NCBI GenBank assembly: GCA_048500255.1
Contig: JASNYH010000005.1
Coordinates: 62,001-126,000, forward strand
Origin: JAMHWF01 sp048500255
GTDB taxonomy: Bacteria; Pseudomonadota; Gammaproteobacteria; Burkholderiales; Burkholderiaceae_C
Reading direction: 5' to 3'
Length of the DNA stretch: 64,000 nucleotides
Shown: one piece after another, positions 1 through 8,308 of the stretch
How positions within the stretch are numbered: position 1 is the first letter of the stretch
Layout of the letters: each line of letters opens with the position of its first letter
The notes under the pieces: generated by a model
Database searches by the model: none
What the model was told of the DNA's origin: nothing
The model's input: only the letters and a program-made list of their open reading frames with translations
Translations under genes and position numbers: made by a program

Positions 1-1445
1 TGCTCGACGACATCGCGCGCCTCTCGCCGCACATCACGCTCGTCGAGGAGCACGACGGGCGCACGCCGTCGTTCGCGATCCGCCGTGCGGGCGGTGCGAT
101 CGATCTGCGCTTCGCCGGCATCCCGCTCGGCCACGAGTTCACGTCGCTGGTGCTGGCGCTGCTGCAGGCCGGCGGCCATCCGCCCAAGGTGTCGGCCGAG
201 CTGATCGAGCAGGTCACGGCGCTGCCCGGCGACTACCGCTTCGAGACCTACTACTCGCTGTCGTGCCAGAACTGCCCCGACGTCGTGCAGGCGCTGAACC
301 TGATGGCGGTGCTCAATCCGCGCGTGCATCACGTCGCGATCGACGGCGCGCTGTTCCAGGGCGAGGTCGAGGCGCGCAAGGTGCTGGCGGTGCCCAGCGT
401 CTTCCTCAACGGCGAGCCGTTCGCGCAGGGCCGCATGGACCTCGAGCAGATCGTCGCCAGGCTCGACAGCGGCGCCGCCGAGCGCGCCGCTGCGCAGATC
501 GCCGCGAAGGCGCCGTTCGACGTGCTGATCGTCGGCGGCGGCCCGGCCGGCGCGGCGGCGGCCGTCTATGCGGCGCGCAAGGGCATCCGCACCGGTGTCG
601 TCGCCGAGCGCTTCGGCGGCCAGGTGCTCGACACGATGGCGATCGAGAACTACATCTCCGTCAAGGAGACCGACGGCCCGCACTTCGCGAAGGCGCTCGA
701 GGAGCACGTGCGCGCCTACGACGTCGACATCATGAACCTGCAGCGCGCCGAGTCGCTGCGCGCGGGCGCCGACGGCCTGATCGAGGTGTCGCTCGCGAGC
801 GGCGCGACGTTGAAGGGCCGCAGCGTCGTCCTCGCCACCGGTGCGCGCTGGCGCGACATGAACGTGCCCGGCGAGCAGCAGTACCGCACCAGGGGCGTGA
901 CCTATTGCCCGCACTGCGACGGCCCGCTGTTCAAGGGCAGGAAGGTCGCCGTGATCGGCGGCGGCAACTCGGGCGTGGAGGCGGCGATCGACCTCGCCGG
1001 CATCGTCGAGCACGTGACGCTGATCGAGTACGACGCGCAGCTGCGTGCCGACGCGGTGCTGCAGCGCAAGCTGCGCAGCCTGGCCAACGTCGAGGTGCTC
1101 ACCAGCGCGCAGACGACGGAGATCGTCGGCGACGGCGAGAAGGTGACCGGCCTGGTTCTGAAGGACCGCGTCGGCGGCGCCGAGCATCGCCTCGAGCTCG
1201 CGGGCGTGTTCGTGCAGATCGGCCTGGTGCCCAACACGGCGTGGTTGAAGGGCAGCGGCGTGGAGCTGTCGCCGCGCGGTGAGATCGCCGTCGACGCGCG
1301 CGGTCAGACCTCGCTGCCCGGCGTGTTCGCCGCCGGCGACGCGACGACCTCGCCGTACAAGCAGATCGTGATTGCCGCGGGCGACGGCGCCAAGGCCGCG
1401 CTCGGCGCCTTCGACCACCTGATCCGCGCCTCGGCGCCGGCCTGA
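1..1445 (+). CDS. ahpF: Alkyl hydroperoxide reductase subunit F (5' partial)
   Basis: This flavoprotein disulfide reductase passes electrons from NADH through FAD and two redox disulfides to the peroxiredoxin AhpC. The frame is open from base 3, so the start lies outside the window. About 480 codons are present, against roughly 520 in full AhpF, so some 40 N-terminal residues are missing. The N-terminal thioredoxin-fold CxxC (CQNC) is at bases 264-275. The FAD-binding GGGPAGAAAA motif follows near base 532, and the second redox pair (CPHC, in the context YCPHCDGP) is at 906-917. The NAD(P)H-binding GGGNSGVEAA motif is near 957. All parts of a working reductase are visible. ahpC is probably upstream, outside the window. 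Confidence 0.95.
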   Translation, partial: LDDIARLSPHITLVEEHDGRTPSFAIRRAGGAIDLRFAGIPLGHEFTSLVLALLQAGGHPPKVSAELIEQVTALPGDYRFETYYSLSCQNCPDVVQALNLMAVLNPRVHHVAIDGALFQGEVEARKVLAVPSVFLNGEPFAQGRMDLEQIVARLDSGAAERAAAQIAAKAPFDVLIVGGGPAGAAAAVYAARKGIRTGVVAERFGGQVLDTMAIENYISVKETDGPHFAKALEEHVRAYDVDIMNLQRAESLRAGADGLIEVSLASGATLKGRSVVLATGARWRDMNVPGEQQYRTRGVTYCPHCDGPLFKGRKVAVIGGGNSGVEAAIDLAGIVEHVTLIEYDAQLRADAVLQRKLRSLANVEVLTSAQTTEIVGDGEKVTGLVLKDRVGGAEHRLELAGVFVQIGLVPNTAWLKGSGVELSPRGEIAVDARGQTSLPGVFAAGDATTSPYKQIVIAAGDGAKAALGAFDHLIRASAPA

Positions 1446-1515
1446 CGGGCGGCCCGCGCCGCGGGCATCGCGTACGCTTCGGGCTTGGACTTTCGAAGCA
1501 GCAGGAGACAGCGCG

Positions 1516-2511
1516 ATGCCCAAGGCGATCCAGATCCAGCGACCCGGCGGCCCCGACGAGATGCGCCTCGTCGACGTGGCGGTCGGCGAGCCCGGCCCGG
1601 GCGAGATCCGCGTGCGCCACCACGCCTGCGGCGTCAACTTCATCGACGTCTACCAGCGCAACGGCACCTATCCGCTCGCGATGCCGCTCACCCTGGGCAT
1701 GGAAGGCGCCGGCGTCGTCGAGGCAGTCGGAGAGGCGTTGCCCGGCCAGCCCATGCACCTGCAGCCCGGCGACCGCGTCGCCTATGCGAGCCAGCCGCCC
1801 GGCGCGTACAGCGAGGCGCGCGTGATGCCCGCCAGATGCGTCGTCGAGCTGCCCGACGCGATCGACTACGAGACCGGCGCCGCGATGATGCTCAAGGGCA
1901 TGACGGTGCAGTACCTGCTGCGTCGCACCGTACCTGCCGGCGGCCTGCAAGGCGGCGACTACGTGCTGTTCCATGCGGCGGCGGGCGGCGTCGGCCTGAT
2001 CGCCTGCCAGTGGGCCAAGGCGCTCGGCCTGCGCCTGATCGGCACCGCCGGCACCGACGAGAAGTGCCGCCTCGCGCTCGACCACGGCGCGGCGCACGCC
2101 ATCAACTATGCGAAGGAAGACTTCGTCGCGCGCGTCAAGGAGATCACCGGCGGCCAGGGCGTCAAGGTCTTCTACGACAGCGTCGGCAAGGACACCTTCG
2201 ACAAGTCGCTCGACTGCCTGCGGCCGTTCGGCCTGGCCGTGCTGTTCGGCGCCGCGTCGGGGCCGGTGCCGCCGTTCAACCTGTCGATGCTGGCGAGCAA
2301 GGGGTCGCTGTACGTGACGCGGCCGACGATCTTTACCCACATGGCGACGCGCGAATCGACCCAGGCGATGGCCGACGACCTGTTTGCGATGGTCTCGGCC
2401 GGCCACGTGAAGATCGATATCGGCCAGCGCCTTGCGCTCGCCGACGCCGCGCAGGCGCACCGCGAGCTCGAATCGCGGCTCACGACAGGCTGCACCGTGC
2501 TGATCCCCTGA
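1516..2511 (+). CDS. qor: NADPH:quinone oxidoreductase (zeta-crystallin type)
   Basis: This is a 331-residue, zinc-free, medium-chain dehydrogenase/reductase that reduces quinones or related alpha,beta-unsaturated substrates with NADPH. The N-terminal GroES-like half carries the HACGVNFIDVYQRNGTYP signature. The Rossmann half has the nucleotide-binding run AAAGGVGLIACQWAK around residues 153-167. The zinc-ligand cysteines of alcohol dehydrogenases are absent, as expected for this family. The ATG follows an AGGAGA ribosome-binding site 8 bases upstream. It lies 70 bp after ahpF on the same strand, so a shared transcript in an oxidative-stress context is possible. The exact substrate is not visible. 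Confidence 0.9.
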   Translation: MPKAIQIQRPGGPDEMRLVDVAVGEPGPGEIRVRHHACGVNFIDVYQRNGTYPLAMPLTLGMEGAGVVEAVGEALPGQPMHLQPGDRVAYASQPPGAYSEARVMPARCVVELPDAIDYETGAAMMLKGMTVQYLLRRTVPAGGLQGGDYVLFHAAAGGVGLIACQWAKALGLRLIGTAGTDEKCRLALDHGAAHAINYAKEDFVARVKEITGGQGVKVFYDSVGKDTFDKSLDCLRPFGLAVLFGAASGPVPPFNLSMLASKGSLYVTRPTIFTHMATRESTQAMADDLFAMVSAGHVKIDIGQRLALADAAQAHRELESRLTTGCTVLIP

Positions 2512-2671
2512 GCACGCGGCGCCCGCCGCAGCGCTTGTCAGCGTCCGCCGACACGCCGCCGCGGCTGCCGGCGCGCACCGAATCGGCCGCGGCCGACAGT
2601 GCCGCCGCGGCGCGCTGCCTAGCATCGGGGCACCGGGTCGCCGCTCGCGCGACCCACGCCAGGAGCCCACG

Positions 2672-3040
2672 ATGAAGACACTTGCCACCACCTTGTTGAC
2701 GATCGGCGCCGCCGCCGTGATCAGCGCCTGCGACCGCTCGCCGCCCGATCCGACCACCGGCATGCCGGCGGACCGCCCCGCCGCGGCCACACAGCCGGCG
2801 CCGACGGGCGGCGCGCCGGCGTCGGCGCCGGCCACCGCGGGCCGCGCCGATCCGTCGCTGCCGCCGGCCGACAGCGCCGTCGCAGTGCCGCCGTCGCCGC
2901 CGCCGCAAGCGGGCACCGACACGCGCGCCAATCCGCCGCTGGGCGAGATGGACCGCCAGAAGGAAGGCGAGCAGATGCCGCGCGCGCTCGACGGCAACAA
3001 CCACTCGAGCCCGAACACCGGCTCGGCGCCGGCACGCTGA
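2672..3040 (+). CDS. Small proline/alanine-rich lipoprotein, unknown function
   Basis: This 122-residue protein starts with a lysine-containing signal peptide and a lipobox (VISAC) that places the lipidated cysteine near residue 20. The rest is low-complexity Pro/Ala/Gly sequence ending in a hydrophilic tail. It is therefore expected to be a membrane-anchored, largely unstructured periplasmic lipoprotein. CAGGAG lies just upstream of the ATG. No recognisable domain is present. The signal peptide and start are fairly secure; the function is unknown. Confidence 0.6.
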   Translation: MKTLATTLLTIGAAAVISACDRSPPDPTTGMPADRPAAATQPAPTGGAPASAPATAGRADPSLPPADSAVAVPPSPPPQAGTDTRANPPLGEMDRQKEGEQMPRALDGNNHSSPNTGSAPAR

Positions 3041-3108
3041 CCTGCACTGCGCTCCACTCGGCCGCCGCGCATTCGAGCGCGGCGGCGCACGGCCGATGCC
3101 TTGACGGC

Positions 3109-3933
3109 TCAGTCGCCCACCGCCGCGCGGTAGGCGTGCCACGAGGCATGCCCGAGCACCGGCGCGACGACGAGCAGGCCGGCGAACCACGGCAGCATCG
3201 CGGCGACGACCAGCGTCGTGATCAGCGCGCCCCACCACAGCATGACACCGGGCTGCGTGAGGCACAGGCGCAGGCTGGTCAACGCGGCGCTGATCGCATC
3301 GGTCTGGCGGTCCAGGATCATCGGCATCGCGACGACGCTGATCGCGAAGATGAGTCCGGCGAACACGGCGCCGACGGCGAGATAGGTCAGCACGAAGACG
3401 AGGTTGTGCGGATCGAGCAGCGCCGCGAACGAGCCCTTGAAGTCGGGCATGCCGTCGAAGCTGATCGCGAACACGACGAGCGACGCGCGGCCCCAGATCA
3501 TCTCGACGACGAGCAGCACGGCGCCGAAGATGGCCATCGAGCCGGTGAGCGTGTCCCACGCGAACAGCGACTCGCCGAAGTCGGGGCGCTCGCCGCGCTC
3601 GAGCTTGCGGCTCACGTCGTACAGGCCGAGGCACAGGAAGGGCCCCATCAGCAGGAAGCCGGCCGACAGCGCCAGCGTCCACGCCGACTGGCGCTGGTAC
3701 ATCAGCAGCAGCAGCCAGCCCATGCCGGCGAAGCAGGCGCCGTAGAAGAGGCCGATCCCCGGCGCGCGCACAAAATCGCGCCAGCCCGCCGCCAGCCAGC
3801 GCAGCGGATCGCGCCAGCCGAGCGGGCGCAGTTCGAGATCGAACACGGTGCGCGGCGGTGCGGCGGGTTTCGCCGGGGCAGCGGTCGCGTCGGGCGTCGT
3901 CTCGACCGGAGCGGAGTCGTTCGTCGTCGTCAT
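3109..3933 (-). CDS. DUF2189 family integral membrane protein
   Basis: This 274-residue protein has a charged N-terminus (about 40 residues rich in Thr, Ala and Pro) followed by at least six hydrophobic segments. The sequence matches the DUF2189 pattern seen in many proteobacteria: an early WRDPLRWLAAGWRDF stretch, paired GLFYGACFAGMGWLLLL and SAGFLLMGPFLCLGLYD helices, and a central RGERPDFGESLFAW loop. The role of the family is unknown. The start at 3933 was chosen because it precedes the charged leader and avoids the long open frame that runs back through the next gene. It lies 65 bp downstream of the UbiB-family gene on the same strand. Confidence 0.8.
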   Translation of the reverse strand: MTTTNDSAPVETTPDATAAPAKPAAPPRTVFDLELRPLGWRDPLRWLAAGWRDFVRAPGIGLFYGACFAGMGWLLLLMYQRQSAWTLALSAGFLLMGPFLCLGLYDVSRKLERGERPDFGESLFAWDTLTGSMAIFGAVLLVVEMIWGRASLVVFAISFDGMPDFKGSFAALLDPHNLVFVLTYLAVGAVFAGLIFAISVVAMPMILDRQTDAISAALTSLRLCLTQPGVMLWWGALITTLVVAAMLPWFAGLLVVAPVLGHASWHAYRAAVGD

Positions 3934-3998
3934 CGCTGGCGGTGTAGCGCAGCGGTGGGGCCGGCGGCAATCGGGCCCGTCCCTCGGTCGAGCACCGG

Positions 3999-5696
3999 TC
4001 AGCCGTCGTCGTCGCGCTGGTGCGTGCTGCGCCAGATCGCGCGCACCAGCCACATGCCGCCGAGCACGGCGCCGGCAAAGCCGAGGAAGCCGAACGCCGG
4101 CAGGCCGAACAGCGTCGGCCCGCCGGACACCGTCATCACGATCGACGAGCCGATGATCAGCGCCGCGATGACGAGCGCCAGCGACAGGCGGTTCGCCGCG
4201 CGGTCGAGCTGATCGCCCACGCGCTTGAGATGCGCCAGCTCGATGCCGACGTGCACGCGCCCGCGGCGTGCGTTGCGCAGCAGCCGCGACACGTCGTGCG
4301 GCAGTTGCTCGGCCGTCGCCAGCGCGCGCCTCAGGGTGAGCCAGGCGCGCTGCGCCAGCGCCTGCGGCCGATAGCGCGCGCGCACCACCTGGCGCAGCAG
4401 CGGCTGCGCCTCCGTCGCCATGTGGAAGCCCGGGTCGAGCCCGCGGCCCATGCCTTCGAGCGAGATGAAGGCCTTGATCAGCAGCGCCAGGTCCGACGGC
4501 AGCGCGAGGCGGTGCTCGCGCAGGATCACGGTCACGTCGGCGAGCATCTGGCCCAGGCTCAGCTCGGCCAGCGGCGTGCCGTGGTACTGGTCGACGAAGG
4601 CCTCGATCTCGCCTTCGAGCTGCGAGAGGTCGACGCCGCGGTCGTCGCCGGTCCAGTCGAGCAGCACGTCGGCCACGTCCTGCGGCTGGCGCTCGACGAG
4701 GCCGAGCAGCAACTGCAGCAGCTCGTCGCGGCGGCGCGTCGTGAGCCGGCCGACCATGCCGAAGTCGATGAAGGCCAGCCGGTTGCCCGGCAGGTAGAAC
4801 ACGTTGCCCGGGTGCGGATCGGCGTGGAAGAAACCATCCTCGACGATCATCTTCAGCACGGCCTGCGCGCCGCGCCGCGCGAGCAGCGGCCGGTCGTAAC
4901 CCTCCTGCGACAGGCGCTCGAGCTCGTGGCCCGTGATGCCGCCGACGTAGCCCTGCACGTTGATGCGCTCGCCGGTGTACTCCCAGTGCACGCGCGGGAT
5001 CACGACATGCGGCAGCGCCGCCAGGTTGGCCGCGATGCGCTCGGCGCTGCGGCATTCGGCGGCGAAGTCGAGCTCGCGGCGCAGCGAGCGCGCGAACTCG
5101 CGCACCAGCCGGCGCGGGCGATAGGGCTGCAGCGCCGGCAGCTCCGATTCGGCGATCGCCGCGACGCGGTCGAGCAGCCGCAGGTCGGCCTCGATCACGT
5201 CGCGGATGCCGGGGCGGCGGATCTTGACGACGACCTCCGTGCCGTCTTTCAGCTGCGCGCGGTGCACCTGCGCGATCGACGCGCCGGCCAGAGGCTCGGC
5301 GTCGAAGCGCGCGAACACGGCCTCGGGCTCGTCGCCGAGGTCTTCGCGCAGCTGCGGGCGCAGCGCATCGAGCGGCACGGCGGGAACGCGGCTGTGCAGC
5401 TTTTCGAACTCGGCGATCCATTCGGGGCCGAACAGGTCGGCGCGGCCGGCGAGGATCTGGCCGAGCTTGACGAAGGTCGGCCCGAGTTCTTCGAGCGCCA
5501 TGCGCACCTGCACCGGCGGCTCGAGTCGCGCGAGGTCGGCTGCGTGGTCGCGGTTCACCGCATGGCCGGCGCGCTCGAGCGCGTCGGCCAGGCCGAGGCG
5601 GCGCATGCTGTCGCCGAAGCCGTGCCGCACCAGCACGCCGACGATCTCGTTCAGGCGCCCGAGGTCGCGCGCCGTGCCCAGCGTCTCGATCAGCAT
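3999..5696 (-). CDS. ABC1/UbiB family atypical protein kinase
   Basis: This 565-residue protein belongs to the ABC1/AarF/UbiB family of kinase-like proteins, which act in ubiquinone biosynthesis or lipid-quinone handling at the membrane. The family KxGQ motif is visible as FVKLGQILAGRADLF. The nucleotide-binding lysine is in VVVKIRRPG. The catalytic loop and metal-binding segments read HADPHPGNVF and FIDFGMVG. Two hydrophobic helices at the C-terminus fit a membrane anchor. The start MLIETLGTARDL was preferred over a start 57 bases further upstream, because the extra residues do not look like family sequence. It is not in a ubiE/ubiJ context, so it may be a paralogue rather than ubiB itself. 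Confidence 0.85.
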   Translation of the reverse strand: MLIETLGTARDLGRLNEIVGVLVRHGFGDSMRRLGLADALERAGHAVNRDHAADLARLEPPVQVRMALEELGPTFVKLGQILAGRADLFGPEWIAEFEKLHSRVPAVPLDALRPQLREDLGDEPEAVFARFDAEPLAGASIAQVHRAQLKDGTEVVVKIRRPGIRDVIEADLRLLDRVAAIAESELPALQPYRPRRLVREFARSLRRELDFAAECRSAERIAANLAALPHVVIPRVHWEYTGERINVQGYVGGITGHELERLSQEGYDRPLLARRGAQAVLKMIVEDGFFHADPHPGNVFYLPGNRLAFIDFGMVGRLTTRRRDELLQLLLGLVERQPQDVADVLLDWTGDDRGVDLSQLEGEIEAFVDQYHGTPLAELSLGQMLADVTVILREHRLALPSDLALLIKAFISLEGMGRGLDPGFHMATEAQPLLRQVVRARYRPQALAQRAWLTLRRALATAEQLPHDVSRLLRNARRGRVHVGIELAHLKRVGDQLDRAANRLSLALVIAALIIGSSIVMTVSGGPTLFGLPAFGFLGFAGAVLGGMWLVRAIWRSTHQRDDDG

Positions 5697-5812
5697 GGCG
5701 CGAGTATGCCGCGCGGGCCTGCAAGGCCCGGCCTCGCCGTTGCGCCACGTCAAGCAGGTCGGTTCGACGGCTGATAGTCTCGATCACGGATGGGTGTTGC
5801 GGAGGGAATCAG

Positions 5813-7810
5813 ATGCGATGCACGACGAGAGGCGCGTTGGCAGGCGTCCGCATGCTGACGACGGCGATCGCCGTGGCGACGTTGTCGAGTTGCGGCGGCG
5901 GAGGCGGAGGCGGCGGGGCGCCCGAGCCTGTCGTCGCGGGAACGGGCCTCGCGCCCACCGACGGCCCCGGCGACACGACGCAGCTGTTTCCGGCGCTGAT
6001 CGGCGACACCTGGTCCTACGACGTCGTCGCATCGGGCACCGGCGTGGCGGCGACGCACAGCGTCGGCACGACGACCGTCATCGGCACCGGCACCATCGCC
6101 GGCGTGGCGGCGCGCGTGTTCGAGCTGCGCGATTCGTCGGTGGCCGGCCGGATGCAGACCTGGGTCAACGTGCGTCCGGGCGGGATCTCGCGGCTCGGCA
6201 ACGACGACGCCGGCGACGACATCACGCCGAGGATCGTTCCCTACGTCGAGCTCGCCTTCCCGGTGTCGCTGGGACCGGTGTCGACGGTGACGGCGCGCAA
6301 CCTGGCGTACGGCAGCGACTCGCTCGGCAACCCTGTCGTGCTCGACCTGACGCAGACCATCGTCAACGTCGCGTGGGAGACCGTGCTCGTGCCCGGCGGC
6401 GAGTTCACCAACGCCTTGCGCCAGACGACGACGCTCGACGCCACGGTGCGCGACGACGCGCTCGGCCTCAGCGTGCCGGTGCAGGGCGTCGAGACGCGCT
6501 GGCTGACGCCCGGCGTCGGCATCGTCAAGCAGACCACGACGACGACGGCCGAGGGTCAGTCGGTCACCGTGACCGGGGACCTGCGCGGCTGGCAGGTCGC
6601 CGGCCACAGGCGCGGACTCGGTGAACCCCATGTCGCCGTCGACGGCCTGTCGCCGGCGGGCAGCAGCGATCCCGCGGTGCCCGCCGGCGAGCCGGCGATC
6701 GCCACCGACGGCTCCAACTTCCTCGTCGTCGCGCGGCGCGCCGGCGGCGGCGGCTTCCCCTACACGACGCAGTGGACGGCGACGCTCGTCACGCTCGATG
6801 GCACCGTGCTCGCATCGGCCGACCTCGGCAGTGCGCAGGTCAACCCCGAGGCGGCCGAGACGCGCCGCGCCGCCGTGGCGTGGGACGGCAGCGGATGGCT
6901 CGTCGTCTACGAGGTCGACAACGACTTCGCGACGACCGGGCTGCGCGGCTCGCTCGTCGCGCAGCGCGTGTCGGCCGCCGGTGCGGCGGTCGGGACGGCG
7001 CAGGTCGTCGCCGGCCCGGGCGCGTCGCAGCCGACGCTGGCGTCCGACGGCACGCGCTGGCTGTTGGGCTTCGTGCGGCACGTCGATGCCAGCGGCCTCG
7101 ACCGCGTCGCCGGCGTGTTCGTGTCGCCGACGACGGGCACGGCCGACGGCGCCGAGTTCGCGATCACGCCGGCCGACGGCTATCCGTCGACGCCGAGCCT
7201 GGCTTTCGGCGGCGGGCGCTTCCTGGTCGCGTGGAGCCAGCGGCCGTGGATGGCGCAGCCGGCGGGCGTGCTGGCGGCGCGCGTCGATCCGGCGGGCGCG
7301 GTGCTCGACACACCGGCGCTGATGCTGAAGACGACGACGGCATGCTGCCTCGAGCACCGGCCGCACGCGATCTGGGACGGCAGTGCCTTCGCCGTCGCGT
7401 GGAGCGACTACCGGCGCCAGCAGGACAATTTGCACACCAACATCCATCTCGGCCGCGTGTCGTCGGCAGGTGCGCTGCTCGATGGCCCGTCGCAGGACGC
7501 CGGACGCGCGATCACGACGGCCGCCGACCTGATCGAGCACGGCGTGCGCGCCGCCGCGTTCGACGGCGAAACGCTGCTGACTTGGAGCTCGAGTGTCGCC
7601 ATCGGCGTGCCCGCCGACCTGCGCGGCGCGCGCGTCACGAGCGCCGGGCGCGTCGTCGCCAGCGAGCCGTCCGGCACGCCGCTGTGGCGCGACGTGTCTC
7701 TGCGCTGGCCGGCGCTCGCCGTCACGCCGGCCGGCGCGCTGCTCGTGTGGTCGCAGCCCGCGCCGGGCAATGCCGTCGCGGCCTTGCCGATGCGGCCGTT
7801 CGGGCGCTGA
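5813..7810 (+). CDS. Large secreted lipoprotein with WD/propeller-like repeats, unknown function
   Basis: This 665-residue protein has an N-terminal signal sequence and a lipobox (LSSC) directly followed by a poly-glycine linker, typical of outer-membrane or surface lipoproteins. Residues from about 50 to 260 form a domain ending in GQSVTVTGDLRGW. The remainder contains repeated units such as DGSGWLVVYEV, DGTRWLLGFVR, GGGRFLVAW and DGSAFAVAWSD, suggesting a beta-propeller. No enzymatic motif is recognised. It is divergent from the UbiB-family gene and convergent with lspA, whose stop is 1 bp away. Confidence 0.75.
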   Translation: MRCTTRGALAGVRMLTTAIAVATLSSCGGGGGGGGAPEPVVAGTGLAPTDGPGDTTQLFPALIGDTWSYDVVASGTGVAATHSVGTTTVIGTGTIAGVAARVFELRDSSVAGRMQTWVNVRPGGISRLGNDDAGDDITPRIVPYVELAFPVSLGPVSTVTARNLAYGSDSLGNPVVLDLTQTIVNVAWETVLVPGGEFTNALRQTTTLDATVRDDALGLSVPVQGVETRWLTPGVGIVKQTTTTTAEGQSVTVTGDLRGWQVAGHRRGLGEPHVAVDGLSPAGSSDPAVPAGEPAIATDGSNFLVVARRAGGGGFPYTTQWTATLVTLDGTVLASADLGSAQVNPEAAETRRAAVAWDGSGWLVVYEVDNDFATTGLRGSLVAQRVSAAGAAVGTAQVVAGPGASQPTLASDGTRWLLGFVRHVDASGLDRVAGVFVSPTTGTADGAEFAITPADGYPSTPSLAFGGGRFLVAWSQRPWMAQPAGVLAARVDPAGAVLDTPALMLKTTTACCLEHRPHAIWDGSAFAVAWSDYRRQQDNLHTNIHLGRVSSAGALLDGPSQDAGRAITTAADLIEHGVRAAAFDGETLLTWSSSVAIGVPADLRGARVTSAGRVVASEPSGTPLWRDVSLRWPALAVTPAGALLVWSQPAPGNAVAALPMRPFGR

Positions 7811-7811
7811 T

Positions 7812-8303
7812 TCAGCGCCCGCGCCGCACGCGCAGCAGTTCGTCGAGGATCAGGCAGGCCGCGCCGACGGTGATCGCGCTGTCGGCGACGTTGAACGACG
7901 GGAAATACCAGCCGCCCCAGTGCAGCTGGATGAAGTCGACGACGTGGCCGTGCAGCAGGCGGTCGACGACGTTGCCGACGGCGCCACCGAGGATCAGCGC
8001 GAGCGCCCAGCCGAACAGGCGCTGCTCGCCGTGGCGCGCCAGCAGCACGACGATGAAGACGGCCGCCGCGCCGCCGAGGCCGACGAAGAACCAGCGCTGC
8101 CAGCCCGACGCACCGGCGAGGAACGAGAACGCCGCGCCCGTGTTGTGCACGCGCACGAGGTTGAAGAAGGGCGTGATCGTGCGGCTGTCGCCGAGCTGGA
8201 ACTGCTGCAGCACCCAGCTCTTGGTGAGCTGGTCCGCCACGATCACGGCCAGCGCGATCGCCAGCCAGGGCAGCAGCCGGCGCGCCGTCGACGACGAAGC
8301 CAT
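7812..8303 (-). CDS. lspA: Lipoprotein signal peptidase II
   Basis: This 163-residue inner-membrane aspartic protease removes signal peptides from prolipoproteins. It shows four hydrophobic segments and the family boxes: DQLTKSW near the N-terminus, HNTGAAFSFL, GGAVGNVVDRLLHGHVVDF (first catalytic Asp) and FNVADSAITVG (second catalytic Asp). Its start codon is 5 bp after the ileS stop, so the two are co-transcribed, the usual ileS-lspA arrangement. Many lipoproteins in this window are potential substrates. Confidence 0.97.
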   Translation of the reverse strand: MASSSTARRLLPWLAIALAVIVADQLTKSWVLQQFQLGDSRTITPFFNLVRVHNTGAAFSFLAGASGWQRWFFVGLGGAAAVFIVVLLARHGEQRLFGWALALILGGAVGNVVDRLLHGHVVDFIQLHWGGWYFPSFNVADSAITVGAACLILDELLRVRRGR

Positions 8304-8308
8304 CGTCG